A DNA stretch of 64,000 nucleotides, taken from Halorubrum coriense DSM 10284. Its GTDB lineage: Archaea > Halobacteriota > Halobacteria > Halobacteriales > Haloferacaceae. A program made the translations under genes and the position numbers. Positions 1 through 9,089 of the stretch are shown in pieces (the stretch's first letter is position 1; every line of letters begins with the position of its first letter). The notes below the pieces were generated by a model. That model ran no database searches and was not told where the DNA came from. It was given only the letters and a program-made list of their open reading frames with translations. The stretch is taken from assembly GCF_000337035.1 (NCBI RefSeq), contig NZ_AOJL01000011.1, positions 29,774 to 93,773 on the forward strand, written 5' to 3'.

Positions 1-1406
1 ACTCCAACCTTCCACAACTGCCGTGCCACTATCTTCAGATCATACGTAAATGACTGCTCGCGAACGTACTGGAGATCATACCGGAGCTTCGCTCGTGGAT
101 CAACGCTGCTCGCCTCGTTGATCTGCGCGAGCCCAGTCAACCCGGGCTTCACGAACCACCGCTTGCGCCACGCATCGGCTTCATTCTCAAGCAAGTGCTC
201 TTCTTCAGTCCACACCGCACGTGGACCCACGACGCTCATGTCGCCGCGCAGGATCGACCATAACTGCGGAATCTCGTCAAGATGCGTCTGCCGAAGAATG
301 CCTCCCACTGTTGTAATGCGGTCATTTTCCTCATCGTCGATCGGCGTTGCTGACTCGCCTTCTGGGACCATTGACCGGAATTTGAAGATTGGAAACGTCT
401 CGCCGAATACTGCGGTCCGATCTTGTTGGTACAACACTGGGCCGCGATCTTCAAGCTTGATTACGACCGCAATAACGAGGATAACCGGCGCCAACGCGAG
501 CAGTCCCGTCAGCGAGAAGGCGATATCGAAGCCACGCTTGAACATGTAATCTTGGATGTCCCACGGCTCAATCTCAACGTCGACGAGCGATGCGTTCGGA
601 TCGGTGGTGTCTGTCAACACCGTGTCAACATGGGCTGGGAGAACTTTCGCGGCGACGCCGTACTCGTAACAGGCGTCAAGCGCGCCGAAAAACTCTGCCC
701 GGTCCGGCTCATTGAACGCCAACACAACTGTATCAATGTCCTGTGCGACGAGGATATCCTCCAGCCGCGAGAGGCCACCAAGCCGAGTGAGTCCAGCCTG
801 TTGGCGCCCCCCGTCCGCAGCACGGGCGACACCAGATGTCGTGGCGCCGGGGTCGCCGCCAGCAGACTCCCCAGCGGCCAATACTCGAACTGTTGTCGGG
901 CAGAGATAGCCGAGCAACGGAACATCCGCACTCCGTGTAACCTCAGCAATTTGGGCTGGGTCATCCCCAACGACAATCGCTCGCTCACTACGAGCTTCCG
1001 GCCGACGCAACCAAGTAAACCACACTGGCAACACCACTAACAGAAGCGGAGTAATCAGCACCAGCGTCAGTCGTGGTACCTTGTACGTGTAATCAAAGTA
1101 GCCAATCGTCGCCAGTGCGAACACGGCGACGAAAGTCCGCTTGTGGGCAAGTCCGACGATATCCAGAATCCGTCGCGGCCGAGGCTTGTAGAGGGGAACG
1201 AACGCAGCCGCCATGACCACAACCGTCAACGCAACCTCGATGACGAACTCCGCCCCAGCTGGCGGATCAACGGGGAGCCGCCCGATTACGGGCACCAACG
1301 ACACCGCAGTCTGGACGGTCTCGCTGTTGGCGAGCATCACCGCTACCCCGACGAGGGCGGCAACGCCCCCGACGCTCGCAATGCGGTAGCGCCACCCCGT
1401 ATCCAT
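1..1406 (-). CDS. Polyprenyl-phosphate sugar transferase (WcaJ/PssA-like), 3' end cut by window
   Basis: Membrane enzyme expected to move a sugar-1-phosphate from a nucleotide sugar onto a polyprenyl or dolichyl phosphate, the first step of a lipid-linked glycan. The frame is open from the ATG at 1406 to base 1 with no stop, so the C-terminus lies outside the window. The N-terminal half has several hydrophobic segments and a central nucleotide-binding-like part (IVVGDDPAQIAEV). The C-terminal catalytic domain of the bacterial sugar transferase family shows FKFRSM (about residue 340), TTVGGILRQTHLDEIPQLW, MSVVGPR and KPGLTGLAQI, then the YDLQY...YDLKI tail. Given the S-layer gene and an STT3-like gene within 13 kb, a role in surface glycan synthesis is likely but inferred. 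The exact sugar cannot be read from sequence. Confidence 0.88.
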   Translation of the reverse strand, partial: MDTGWRYRIASVGGVAALVGVAVMLANSETVQTAVSLVPVIGRLPVDPPAGAEFVIEVALTVVVMAAAFVPLYKPRPRRILDIVGLAHKRTFVAVFALATIGYFDYTYKVPRLTLVLITPLLLVVLPVWFTWLRRPEARSERAIVVGDDPAQIAEVTRSADVPLLGYLCPTTVRVLAAGESAGGDPGATTSGVARAADGGRQQAGLTRLGGLSRLEDILVAQDIDTVVLAFNEPDRAEFFGALDACYEYGVAAKVLPAHVDTVLTDTTDPNASLVDVEIEPWDIQDYMFKRGFDIAFSLTGLLALAPVILVIAVVIKLEDRGPVLYQQDRTAVFGETFPIFKFRSMVPEGESATPIDDEENDRITTVGGILRQTHLDEIPQLWSILRGDMSVVGPRAVWTEEEHLLENEADAWRKRWFVKPGLTGLAQINEASSVDPRAKLRYDLQYVREQSFTYDLKIVARQLWKVG

Positions 1407-1483
1407 TACCTATTGTTGGCAAACATATCGTGTTAAACACTATGTTTTGAATCATGCTACTACAACCACAACGACGGAGCAGG

Positions 1484-2145
1484 GCGTTGCCGACCTGAAA
1501 TAACGTCACTCTCGCACAGGGGGAGCGCATCCGGGCGCGGGAGGCCGAATCAGAGCGTATTAATGCCCAAACCGAATTCGGGACGCCGGAAGTTCCAGAC
1601 GCGTGCCGCGGGTGTGGACCGCGACGGCCAATCCCGAACAGGCCGATCCTCGAACGGATCTCTCCCAAGGGGAACTGGCGACAGTAAACGCGGAGGCAGA
1701 TCAATTGGCGACACGATTGAGTGGCTGGTCGCGTGCGGCGGCCAGTCGACATCTAGCTGACGGCGACGGGACGGAGATAACGAGTGCGGTGATGCGGGTG
1801 TTCGAGGAGTTACAGACGGCCCCCGGACAGGTGGTTCCAATCGAGACATTCGAAGACGTCCACCGCAAGTAGGTGAGTGTCGAAGATCAAATTGAGGTGC
1901 TCTGGGAGAATGACTCTCCAGCCATCGCGCAATCGGCCTCATCGCGGACGCAAGCGGGAAAACGAAGGTGACAGTCTGGAAGACATTGGATGTGCCATGG
2001 ATCGCGGACGATTAATGAGTTCGCATTCACGGCGCAGCCCAGAATTGGCATGAAGGTCGTATCTCACTTACCGTCACCAGCTGGAGCAGCATTCACTTCC
2101 TCGAACGTGGCTGGTAGTGGGAAGCATCTCCAGCCGGAGTGACAT
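1484..2145 (+). pseudogene. Degraded haloarchaeal OB-fold ssDNA-binding (RPA-like) protein
   Basis: Pieces of one protein can be read in order across three frames. They are TLAQGERIRAREAESER with RGCG (about 1484-1612), then DLSQGELATVNAEADQLATR...HLADGDGTEI...VMRVFEELQTAPGQVVPIE (1603-1869), an in-frame TAG (1870-1872), VSVEDQIEVLWENDSPAIAQ (1873-1932), a frame change near 1935 giving GLIADASGKTKVTVWKTLDVPWIADD, a TAA at 2013-2015, and RIHGAAQNWHEGRIS...TSWSSIHFLERGW before a TAG at 2115-2117. The order matches, from memory, haloarchaeal plasmid/chromosomal single-strand DNA-binding proteins with an N-terminal zinc-ribbon-like part and a C-terminal OB fold. At least two frame changes and three stops make it non-functional. 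No start codon region is recognisable. It marks an old insertion or decaying accessory DNA. Confidence 0.7.
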
Positions 2146-2322
2146 TTTTTATTTTGTACCAGACGGACCCAGACCCCCGTCGTCCTATTTATAGTGAATG
2201 CGACACCAACGGTCATCAGTTTATTGATTATACTGTCACACCCCACGATAGAAATGCGTCTCCTGTTTCAACGGGTAAAACACAGCAGTAACTCTTAGTA
2301 TCAGAAGCATCAATCGCCGCTA

Positions 2323-3528
2323 ATGCGTGGGTCCCTCCTCCCTCGATTGGGAATCGCCCTCCTCGTTTTGTTCAGTAGTACCGGTGCGATGGCGGTGACA
2401 GCCGCTGACCCGGCCATCCAATTATCGTCGGTAACAGTATCCCCTGATGATCCAACGACTGACGAGCAGGTTACGATTGATGCTACGATTTCAAATCTCG
2501 AAAATAGTGAGACGGTCGTTGATGTAACGAGTCTCTACGTCCGATCGTTAAGCAGTACGGAAGAGTTCGCCCGTATTGAGGACATCGGTTCAGTCTCACC
2601 TGGTGGCTCTCTGTCTATCCCAATCTCTACGAAGTTTGAAACTCCCGGACAGAAACAACTCGAACTCAATCTTGTTGTCCAAGACGCCAACGGTGACTAT
2701 CACTCATACAGCTATCCAGTCTACGTTGAGGTCTCTGAAACGGATGTAAAGGCGGATCTCTCAGCAACAGCCCCTGCTAACGAGTCTGAGACAATTGAGG
2801 TTTCGCTCACAAACTTTGGTAATACCAATCTCACTGATATCGAAGTGACCGCCACGGCTAACGGTGAAGTCTTCGATAGCAATTTTGTTCGTGATGTCCA
2901 ACCTGAATCCAGCCAAACTACTTCGTTCGACACCAGCAACATTGCGTCTGATACCGTTGAGTTCACCGCAACATACGATGCCGCTGATGCCAGCTATTCT
3001 ACATCACTCGTAACCAACGTCAACGAAGAAACACAGGTTCCCGGAGAAATCAGACTTACTGCGGTTGAGGTTTCTCGCATTGGGCCTGGAATCACGATCG
3101 AAGGTGACGCTGCGAACCTCGGCGGCACAGATGCCCAATCTGTGCTTGTTCAGGTCAACGACACTGCCGATGTCCAGCCAACATCACCGTCGGGCGAGTA
3201 CTTCGTAGGTGGCGTTGAGGCCAGTGAGTTCGCTACGTTTGAACTCACCGCCCAGACGGAGGCAAACGCGTCATCGCTTCCTGTCGCAATCACGTATATT
3301 GTTGATAATGAGCGTGTGACAACGACGCAGCATGTTGACCTAACAACAACGATGTCTACTGGCAGTGGTGCGACACCCAACGGAGGTACTACTGCTAGCA
3401 GCGGTACAGCCGGCCCTCCCTCTGGCACGACCGGCGATAGTAGTCTACCGGTCAGCCTTCTTGCGGGGGGCGCTGTAGTCCTCGTCATCTTGGCCGGTGG
3501 TATAGTCTATAGGTGGCGGAGCCAATGA
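2323..3528 (+). CDS. Secreted, membrane-anchored CARDB/COG1361-like protein of an ABC exporter operon
   Basis: A 401-aa extracellular protein. It has an N-terminal signal peptide (residues 1 to about 27), beta-rich repeats typical of CARDB/S-layer-like COG1361 domains (for example ITISNLENSETVVDV, VSLTNFGNTNLTDIEV, ITIEGDAANLGGTDAQSV), a Gly/Ser/Thr-rich linker at about 345-372, and one C-terminal membrane helix (LPVSLLAGGAVVLVILAGGIV) followed by RWRSQ. The ATPase gene starts inside its stop codon (ATGA), so the three genes 2323-5332 form a coupled operon. By position it could act as the extracytoplasmic adaptor of the transporter, like the periplasmic partner of MacB in bacteria; that is inference. 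A similar protein sits before an RND exporter at 18792. Confidence 0.75.
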   Translation: MRGSLLPRLGIALLVLFSSTGAMAVTAADPAIQLSSVTVSPDDPTTDEQVTIDATISNLENSETVVDVTSLYVRSLSSTEEFARIEDIGSVSPGGSLSIPISTKFETPGQKQLELNLVVQDANGDYHSYSYPVYVEVSETDVKADLSATAPANESETIEVSLTNFGNTNLTDIEVTATANGEVFDSNFVRDVQPESSQTTSFDTSNIASDTVEFTATYDAADASYSTSLVTNVNEETQVPGEIRLTAVEVSRIGPGITIEGDAANLGGTDAQSVLVQVNDTADVQPTSPSGEYFVGGVEASEFATFELTAQTEANASSLPVAITYIVDNERVTTTQHVDLTTTMSTGSGATPNGGTTASSGTAGPPSGTTGDSSLPVSLLAGGAVVLVILAGGIVYRWRSQ

Positions 3529-4190
3529 GCGTCATTGCTCTTGATGATGCAGTAAAGCGGTATCACACGGGTGGTGAGGTTATTGAAGCGCTGGCCAGCG
3601 TTGACTTCCGCGCTAACCGCGGCGAGATGGTCACAATCATTGGCCCTTCCGGGTCAGGCAAAAGCACCCTGCTGAATATGATTGGGTTGCTTGACACGCC
3701 GACAACCGGGCGCGTTAGACTCAATGGGCGTGATGTCACAGACTTCTCTATTGACGAACTCACGGCAGAGAGACGCTCAGAAATTGGATTCGTTTTTCAG
3801 GATTATCACCTGCTACCAATGCTTACTGCAACAGAAAACGTTGAGCTTCCGACAATGTGGGACACAGAAAGCGACAGGTATGACCGAGCTGTTGATCTGC
3901 TCAATCGCGTTGGACTTGGTGAACGACTGGCACACAAGCCGACCCAACTCTCTGGTGGCCAACGACAGCGGGTTGCCATCGCCCGTGCGTTGATTAACGA
4001 ACCAGATGTCCTCCTCGCAGATGAGCCAACTGGCAACCTCGATCAAGATACTGGAGCAACTATTCTTGATGAGCTAACAAGACTCAAAGAAAGCGAAAAT
4101 ATCGCCATCGTAGCGGTCACTCACGACGAGCAGTTAGTTGAGTACGCTGATCGAGTTGTTGAGCTTGTGGATGGGACTATCAATACATGA
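3525..4190 (+). CDS. ABC transporter ATPase, LolD/MacB class
   Basis: A 221-aa ATP-binding subunit. It shows Walker [10 protein letters not shown] (residues 40-48), the Q-loop [19 protein letters not shown], the signature LSGGQRQR (142-149), Walker [13 protein letters not shown] (162-173) and the switch His200 in VTHDEQ. The TATENV and EPTGNLD details are those of the LolD/MacB/FtsE-type mechanotransmission group, not importers. The ATG at 3525 was chosen because it overlaps the previous stop as ATGA; a GTG twelve bases upstream would add only four residues. Its partner permease follows with another ATGA overlap at 4187. Expected role: drive conformational changes in the permease to export or extract an envelope substrate. 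Confidence 0.93.
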   Translation: MSVIALDDAVKRYHTGGEVIEALASVDFRANRGEMVTIIGPSGSGKSTLLNMIGLLDTPTTGRVRLNGRDVTDFSIDELTAERRSEIGFVFQDYHLLPMLTATENVELPTMWDTESDRYDRAVDLLNRVGLGERLAHKPTQLSGGQRQRVAIARALINEPDVLLADEPTGNLDQDTGATILDELTRLKESENIAIVAVTHDEQLVEYADRVVELVDGTINT

Positions 4191-5332
4191 GCAAACGACA
4201 CCCACTACGGCGATTTCCAAGCGTCTTGATGGCGTGGCGAAATCTCGGCCGAAATCGGGTTCGAACGGCCCTCGCCACACTTGGCATCCTGATTGGCGTT
4301 GTCGCGATTGCATCGTTAGGCATGGCTACAGCCGCAATTCAACAACAAGCAACGGCAAATCTTGAAGGGCTGTCGAATGAAATTACAATCTCTACAGGGC
4401 CTGACAACCCTAATGATGGAATCTCTGCGGAACAAGTTGACGATATTGAGCGACTTGCCGGTGATGCAACAGTCGTGCCTGAACGCAGCAATGTGACGAC
4501 ACTCTCTGCCCGCAATGGAGCTGAAACGCGCGTCGGCGTAACTGCACTGACGAAAGCAGATGCCATGTATAATGTCTCCCGAGGGCAAATTTCCAACCGG
4601 CTCCGGTCTGGGGCGCTACTCTCTGCGGCAGATGCTCGACGACTTGGGATTGAAATTGGTGACCCAGTCACCTACCGTGGACAATTGTACCGCGTTCAAG
4701 GAATCCTCTCGTCATCACAAGGGTTTGGTGGCCAACAGCGAGTACTTGTCTTACCGCTTTCAGCAATGGATGATCAAAACCACTACGATTCAGTGACTGT
4801 TCTAACAACTCCTGAGCAATCGGTTGAGGCGCTCAGTGCCGCCATTGAGTCTTCGTTTAATACTGATGATGAGCAAGTTGTCCGTGTTCGAAACTTTGCC
4901 TCAGTACAAGAGAACGTTGGCTCATTCTTGGGCACGCTTCAGCTCGGCCTTCTCGGTATTGGTTCGATCTCATTAGTGGTTGCTAGCGTCGCCATTCTTA
5001 ATGTCATGCTGATGAGCACGGTGGAACGTCAGGGCGAAATCGGTGTGCTCAGAGCTATTGGTATTACGCGGGGTGAGGTCCTCCGGATGATCCTCACCGA
5101 GGCTGTGTTCCTTGGAGTGATCGGTGGTCTCTTGGGCGTTGTTCTCTCCGCCGGGATTGGGATTGTGCTCTTTGAGTTCCTTGTTGGGAACCCTCTACAG
5201 GTGTTCAGTTGGCAGAGCGCCCAGTATCTGTTGTATGGCATGCTCTTTGCGATCGTTGCAAGTACACTTAGTGGGTTGTACCCAGCATGGAAAGCAGCAA
5301 ATGAGCGGCCCGTTGAGGCTCTCCGGGAGTGA
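4187..5332 (+). CDS. ABC transporter permease, MacB/FtsX family
   Basis: A 381-aa permease with the four-helix MacB topology. Helix 1 lies at about residues 22-48 (RTALATLGILIGVVAIASLG). A large external domain of about 190 residues follows, then three helices at about 245-272, 295-325 and 345-368, ending ASTLSGLYPAWKAANERPVEALRE. The final 'YPAWKAA..RPVEALR' is a hallmark of the FtsX/MacB permease C-terminus. Translation is coupled to the ATPase by ATGA at 4187. Together with the CARDB protein it forms a three-gene exporter. Archaea lack an outer membrane, so a MacB-like machine here probably acts on membrane-embedded or S-layer-confined substrates; the substrate is unknown. Confidence 0.92.
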   Translation: MSKRHPLRRFPSVLMAWRNLGRNRVRTALATLGILIGVVAIASLGMATAAIQQQATANLEGLSNEITISTGPDNPNDGISAEQVDDIERLAGDATVVPERSNVTTLSARNGAETRVGVTALTKADAMYNVSRGQISNRLRSGALLSAADARRLGIEIGDPVTYRGQLYRVQGILSSSQGFGGQQRVLVLPLSAMDDQNHYDSVTVLTTPEQSVEALSAAIESSFNTDDEQVVRVRNFASVQENVGSFLGTLQLGLLGIGSISLVVASVAILNVMLMSTVERQGEIGVLRAIGITRGEVLRMILTEAVFLGVIGGLLGVVLSAGIGIVLFEFLVGNPLQVFSWQSAQYLLYGMLFAIVASTLSGLYPAWKAANERPVEALRE

Positions 5333-5660
5333 TGTTGAACTCAAAGGGGTTTCTAGCTGACTAACACGCTATCGCGAACATCGGCCGTGAGATTTGTTGA
5401 ATTAACTCGCGTGAACAATCACCCTAGCGCTCTCTTCTGGCATAACTCGCCAGTAAACTACTCAATTCGTGCCCAGAGGTAGCTTAGACTCGCTGTTGAA
5501 GCGACAGTTAGTTTCAGCAGAGTGTGTCTGACGCAGATTAATACGTATTGACCCACACCATCCAATACTTGATGATCCGCTCGAAGATTTCCCCTGTGAA
5601 AGACATCAAAACGCGGCCACAGCCGCATCAACACCAATCTCTCTGGGAGGAAGGTCGATA
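5333..5660. other. Intergenic region upstream of the CetZ pair
   Basis: A 328-base low-GC gap between the permease stop and the first CetZ gene. No convincing gene was found in either strand. It ends with a clear Shine-Dalgarno-like GGAGG at 5646-5650, ten bases before the ATG at 5661, which is notable because many genes in this window appear leaderless. It probably holds the terminator of the ABC operon and the promoter of the CetZ operon; I cannot fix their exact positions. Confidence 0.5.
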
Positions 5661-6833
5661 ATGAAGCTTGCAACAATCGGGGTCGGCAATGCTGGAAGCA
5701 AGCTTATCGACCAGATGCTTGAGTTTGAGTTCGAAACGGGTCGTAACCTGTGTCGACACGCCCTCGTGATCAACACCGCTCGGACAGACCTCGCCAAGCC
5801 ACAGCATCTTGACGAGGACCGCCGCGTACTCATCGGAGACACTCATCAAAAAGCCCGTGGACACGGTGTTGGTGGCGATGCTAAAATTGGCGCTGAGGTC
5901 GCTCAAACCGATATTGACGAGATCAGACGCGTGTTTGATGATGTGGAAATACATGAAGTCGACGCCGTGTTAGTTGCCGCCGGGTTGGGTGGCGGAACGG
6001 GAAGCGGTGCTGCGCCAGTTGTCATTGATGAACTTCAAAAGATGTACGATGAACCAGTGTACGGTCTTGGCGTGTTACCTGGCACGTATGAGGGTGGTCG
6101 TCCAGCCCTGAACGCTGCACGTTCTCTCCAATCATTCGTCACTAAAGTTGACAATTTTATTGCGTTCGACAACGACGCATGGCGCTCTCGCGGGCAGACT
6201 ATCGAGCAGGGCTACGAGGAGATGAACGAAGAGCTTGCAACCCGAATTGTTACGCTGCTTGCTGCCGGTGAAGTCGATGAGTCAGAGGTTGGCGAAAACG
6301 CGATGGATTCGAGTGACATTATGAGGACACTCGACACGGGTGGTGTTTCATCAATTGGGTATGCCTCAACTGATGTTACTCCCGCAAAAGAAGGGTTGTT
6401 AGCCAACTTCAAACACGACGGTGAATCACAGAGTGAGTCCACAGATGCCGCTAAAATCAAGGGACTTGTTCGACGCGCGACAAACTCACGGCTCACGGTG
6501 CCATGTAATGTTTCAAGTGCTGATCGAGCGTTGATTGTCTTTGCCGGGCCGCCAGATGTTATCTCTCGGAAAGGCGTAGAATCCGCCCGTGAGTGGCTTG
6601 AAGAAACAGCTGATACCGTTGATGTGCTTGCTGGCGATGATCCGCGACCTAACTCGTCGACACTTGCAGCTGTGGTGTTACTTTCGAACGTGACTGAAAC
6701 TCCTCGAATCAATGAAATCCAAGATCAGGCCGTTGACGCACAGAATAAAATACAAGAACAGGATGCTGTTCGAGAACAAGAGATTCAGTCACTGATTACC
6801 GATGAGGATAATGATCTGGATCCAATTGTTTAG
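5661..6833 (+). CDS. CetZ family tubulin/FtsZ-like GTPase (first of a tandem pair)
   Basis: A 390-aa cytoskeletal GTPase. The nucleotide pocket is intact: T1 loop GVGNAGSK (7-14), T4 loop GLGGGTGSG (108-116), and the T7 region GYEEMNEEL (184-192), in which Glu191 is in the position expected to help hydrolyse GTP on the neighbouring subunit. Stretches such as YGLGVLPGTYEGG, NFIAFDNDAWR and DTGGVSSIGYAS are characteristic of haloarchaeal CetZ rather than FtsZ1/FtsZ2. CetZ proteins polymerise at the membrane and control cell shape and motility in Haloferax (established for CetZ1). This copy is divergent and sits in accessory DNA, so it is a paralogue with unknown duty. It is followed after 84 bases by a second CetZ and then a TetR gene. 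Confidence 0.93.
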   Translation: MKLATIGVGNAGSKLIDQMLEFEFETGRNLCRHALVINTARTDLAKPQHLDEDRRVLIGDTHQKARGHGVGGDAKIGAEVAQTDIDEIRRVFDDVEIHEVDAVLVAAGLGGGTGSGAAPVVIDELQKMYDEPVYGLGVLPGTYEGGRPALNAARSLQSFVTKVDNFIAFDNDAWRSRGQTIEQGYEEMNEELATRIVTLLAAGEVDESEVGENAMDSSDIMRTLDTGGVSSIGYASTDVTPAKEGLLANFKHDGESQSESTDAAKIKGLVRRATNSRLTVPCNVSSADRALIVFAGPPDVISRKGVESAREWLEETADTVDVLAGDDPRPNSSTLAAVVLLSNVTETPRINEIQDQAVDAQNKIQEQDAVREQEIQSLITDEDNDLDPIV

Positions 6834-6917
6834 GTGGGTTTCTCGGAGCTCGAGTGCTTCGAGCGATAAGCCAATTCGTCGTAGTCTCTGTATTGACTTA
6901 CGACTCTCAACAAGCGA

Positions 6918-8357
6918 ATGAAACTCGCGCTCGTTGGAGTGGGAGGGTGTGGGACCCGAGTTGTTGATCAATTTGTCCGGGCTGAACATCGTACCGGGCG
7001 GTCTGTGACTAATGGGAACGTCCTTGCGTTTCACACTGAATCACAGCCGTTTGATAAGACACAAACACTGACCAGCGACCAGCAAGTTCTGCTCGGTGAC
7101 ACTCACCCGGCAGTGCTTCGCCGCGACACAAGTCCGCCGGCCCCCCACGGTGAGCAAACTAGCCAGCCTCCGAGCGGTAGTGAGACACTGACATACACAG
7201 ATGTACCCTCATCTGAGAGTGATCAAGCTACCTCTCCCACCGGTACTGAAGATTCCAGTAGTAACAAGTCGGACCCTGATTCGTTTGGCGTCGGGGGTGA
7301 CCCAGATATCGGTGCGCAGGTCGCCAAAGCTGACCGACCAGAAATCCGCCGAGCACTTGACCGGATTGATGAAACAGACGTGACAGCGACGATGCTTGTG
7401 GCGGGGCTGGGTGGCGGAACTGGGTCAGGGGTTGGAAGCCTCCTTTTAGACGAACTCTCCTCAATTTATGAAACAGCAGTGTATGCCCTTGGCGTGCTTC
7501 CTGCTGGCAATGAGGCTCCAATCCGAGCGTTGACCGCAGCCCGCGGTCTGCAGACGTTCGTGCCACGCACAGACTCTATGTTTTTAGTCGATAATGAGGC
7601 CTGGCGTCAAGATAACTCTGCTATTGCCGATAGTTACTCTTCAATCAACAAGATGACCGTTGAGCGGCTTTTGAGTGTGTTTGGTACCGGCGAACGCGCT
7701 GGCACGCCGCTGTCTGAAATGCGGATCGATCCTGCAGATATCACACGTACGCTCAACCTCGGTGGAGTCTCAACAATTGGTCATTCAACGATGACTCTCG
7801 ACACTCAAAGTGTTGGGCTCTTGCGACGGGTTCTTTCATTGCTCCGTCGGTCTTCATCGTCTGTTAGCACACCAGTTGATGCAACACAGATTAAGACCCT
7901 GATCAGTCAAGCTGTCCAGTCGAAAATGACCCTACCGTGTGAGATCACCTCTGCGGATCGTGTTCTTTTGATTCTTACCGGTCCCCCAGATACAATCTCA
8001 AGAAAAGGATTTGAGACTGGTCGGTATCTCTTAGAAGAAAAAACAGAGACGGTTGAAGTTCTAGCCGGTGATGAGCCAGTTCAGAAGAGTACAGAACTCA
8101 CAGCAACGGTTGTCCTTTCTAACGTAACATCCGTTCCGCGAATTGACAACCTCCAACAGCGAGCCGTTGCCGCCCAGTCTGACCCTGACGCGGATACAAG
8201 CGTGGCATCATCAGCTCATAGTCAACAGTCCTACACACTGTCTGTTACCGATCAAAACTCTACTCAGTCGCATCGAGATACACAACGCACTGAGTTTGAC
8301 TTTGGTGAAGCTACAACAGATCTCGATACGACAGACTCCCCAGATAATGAAACGTAA
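6918..8357 (+). CDS. Divergent CetZ paralogue with insertion and altered T7 loop
   Basis: A 479-aa CetZ-like protein. T1 (GVGGCGTR) and T4 (GLGGGTGSG, 163-171) are kept, so GTP binding is plausible. Compared with its neighbour it has about 54 extra residues, rich in Ser, Thr, Pro, Glu and Asp, between GDTH (60-63) and GVGGD (124-128). It also has a longer polar C-terminal tail of about 60 residues with many Ser, Thr, Gln and Asp. The T7 region reads SSINKMTVE (241-249) where the neighbour has EEMNEELAT, so the acidic catalytic residue is replaced by Met246. It may bind GTP and join or cap filaments but not trigger hydrolysis; this is inference. The TetR gene start overlaps its last codons. 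Confidence 0.9.
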   Translation: MKLALVGVGGCGTRVVDQFVRAEHRTGRSVTNGNVLAFHTESQPFDKTQTLTSDQQVLLGDTHPAVLRRDTSPPAPHGEQTSQPPSGSETLTYTDVPSSESDQATSPTGTEDSSSNKSDPDSFGVGGDPDIGAQVAKADRPEIRRALDRIDETDVTATMLVAGLGGGTGSGVGSLLLDELSSIYETAVYALGVLPAGNEAPIRALTAARGLQTFVPRTDSMFLVDNEAWRQDNSAIADSYSSINKMTVERLLSVFGTGERAGTPLSEMRIDPADITRTLNLGGVSTIGHSTMTLDTQSVGLLRRVLSLLRRSSSSVSTPVDATQIKTLISQAVQSKMTLPCEITSADRVLLILTGPPDTISRKGFETGRYLLEEKTETVEVLAGDEPVQKSTELTATVVLSNVTSVPRIDNLQQRAVAAQSDPDADTSVASSAHSQQSYTLSVTDQNSTQSHRDTQRTEFDFGEATTDLDTTDSPDNET

Positions 8358-8952
8358 CACACCCGACTCTGAATGGAGCACCGCAGAAAAGGAGATTCTA
8401 GATGCAACGTACTCTGCGTTGCTTAAACACGGCTATGCTGACCTTTCTATTACCCGAATTGGGGAGGAGTTAGATAAATCAAATTCGTCAATATACCACC
8501 ACTACGATACGAAAACAGATCTTCTCAATACACTTCTTGAATTCACGATTGACCAATTCATGCTACAAATTAAGACACAACCAACAAATGATCCCGCTGA
8601 AGAACTCAATACTCTTCTTACAGATCTACTACCGCCTGACGCCTCCGAACGCCCACAACTACAGGTAGTGCTTGTCTGCTTCCGGTCTCAAGCTGTGTCA
8701 GACGAAGAGGTTCGCGCTCAATTCACACAGATTGACCAGCGCTTAGCAGCAACTATCCAAGAGATAATTAGACGTGGCATCTCTCAAGGGGTGTTTCGTG
8801 AGGTTGATGCGTCGCAGGTGACTGAACACCTTCTCGCTATGATAACTGGTGTGGCGCATAACTCACTTACAACAGACAGAGACGACGCTGCTTCACTGGC
8901 CCGTGCGTCTGTCGCGTCCTACATTGAGTCCGAACTCAAGCAGTCCGGCTGA
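8347..8952 (+). CDS. TetR/AcrR family transcriptional regulator, coupled to CetZ pair
   Basis: A 201-aa regulator. The N-terminal HTH is clear (ILDATYSALLKHGYADLSI, then IGEELDKSNSSIYHHYDTK), followed by a helical ligand/dimer domain. I chose the ATG at 8347, which overlaps the last codons of the upstream CetZ gene by 11 bases; the open frame extends upstream to 8143 but that part lies wholly inside CetZ coding sequence. The overlap means it is co-translated with the CetZ gene, so it probably regulates the CetZ operon or a linked function. The ligand is unknown. It is unrelated in detail to the second TetR at 17956. Confidence 0.9.
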   Translation: MKRNTPDSEWSTAEKEILDATYSALLKHGYADLSITRIGEELDKSNSSIYHHYDTKTDLLNTLLEFTIDQFMLQIKTQPTNDPAEELNTLLTDLLPPDASERPQLQVVLVCFRSQAVSDEEVRAQFTQIDQRLAATIQEIIRRGISQGVFREVDASQVTEHLLAMITGVAHNSLTTDRDDAASLARASVASYIESELKQSG

Positions 8953-9089
8953 GGAGGTCTGTGCACGCGACAGGGGTGTAATTAAATATCTTTCATTCTC
9001 TGCTTAACATATTATTTCAACAACACTTAGTAAATAAGATACCGTCCAGAATTTTCTGACTCAAATATGCTTGTGTTTCCAATGACCTC

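Noticed and set aside
423..1040. Forward open frames in the first 1.4 kb
   Set aside because: The minus strand encodes a continuous sugar transferase with all family motifs, which explains this stretch. The forward frames have no haloarchaeal character.
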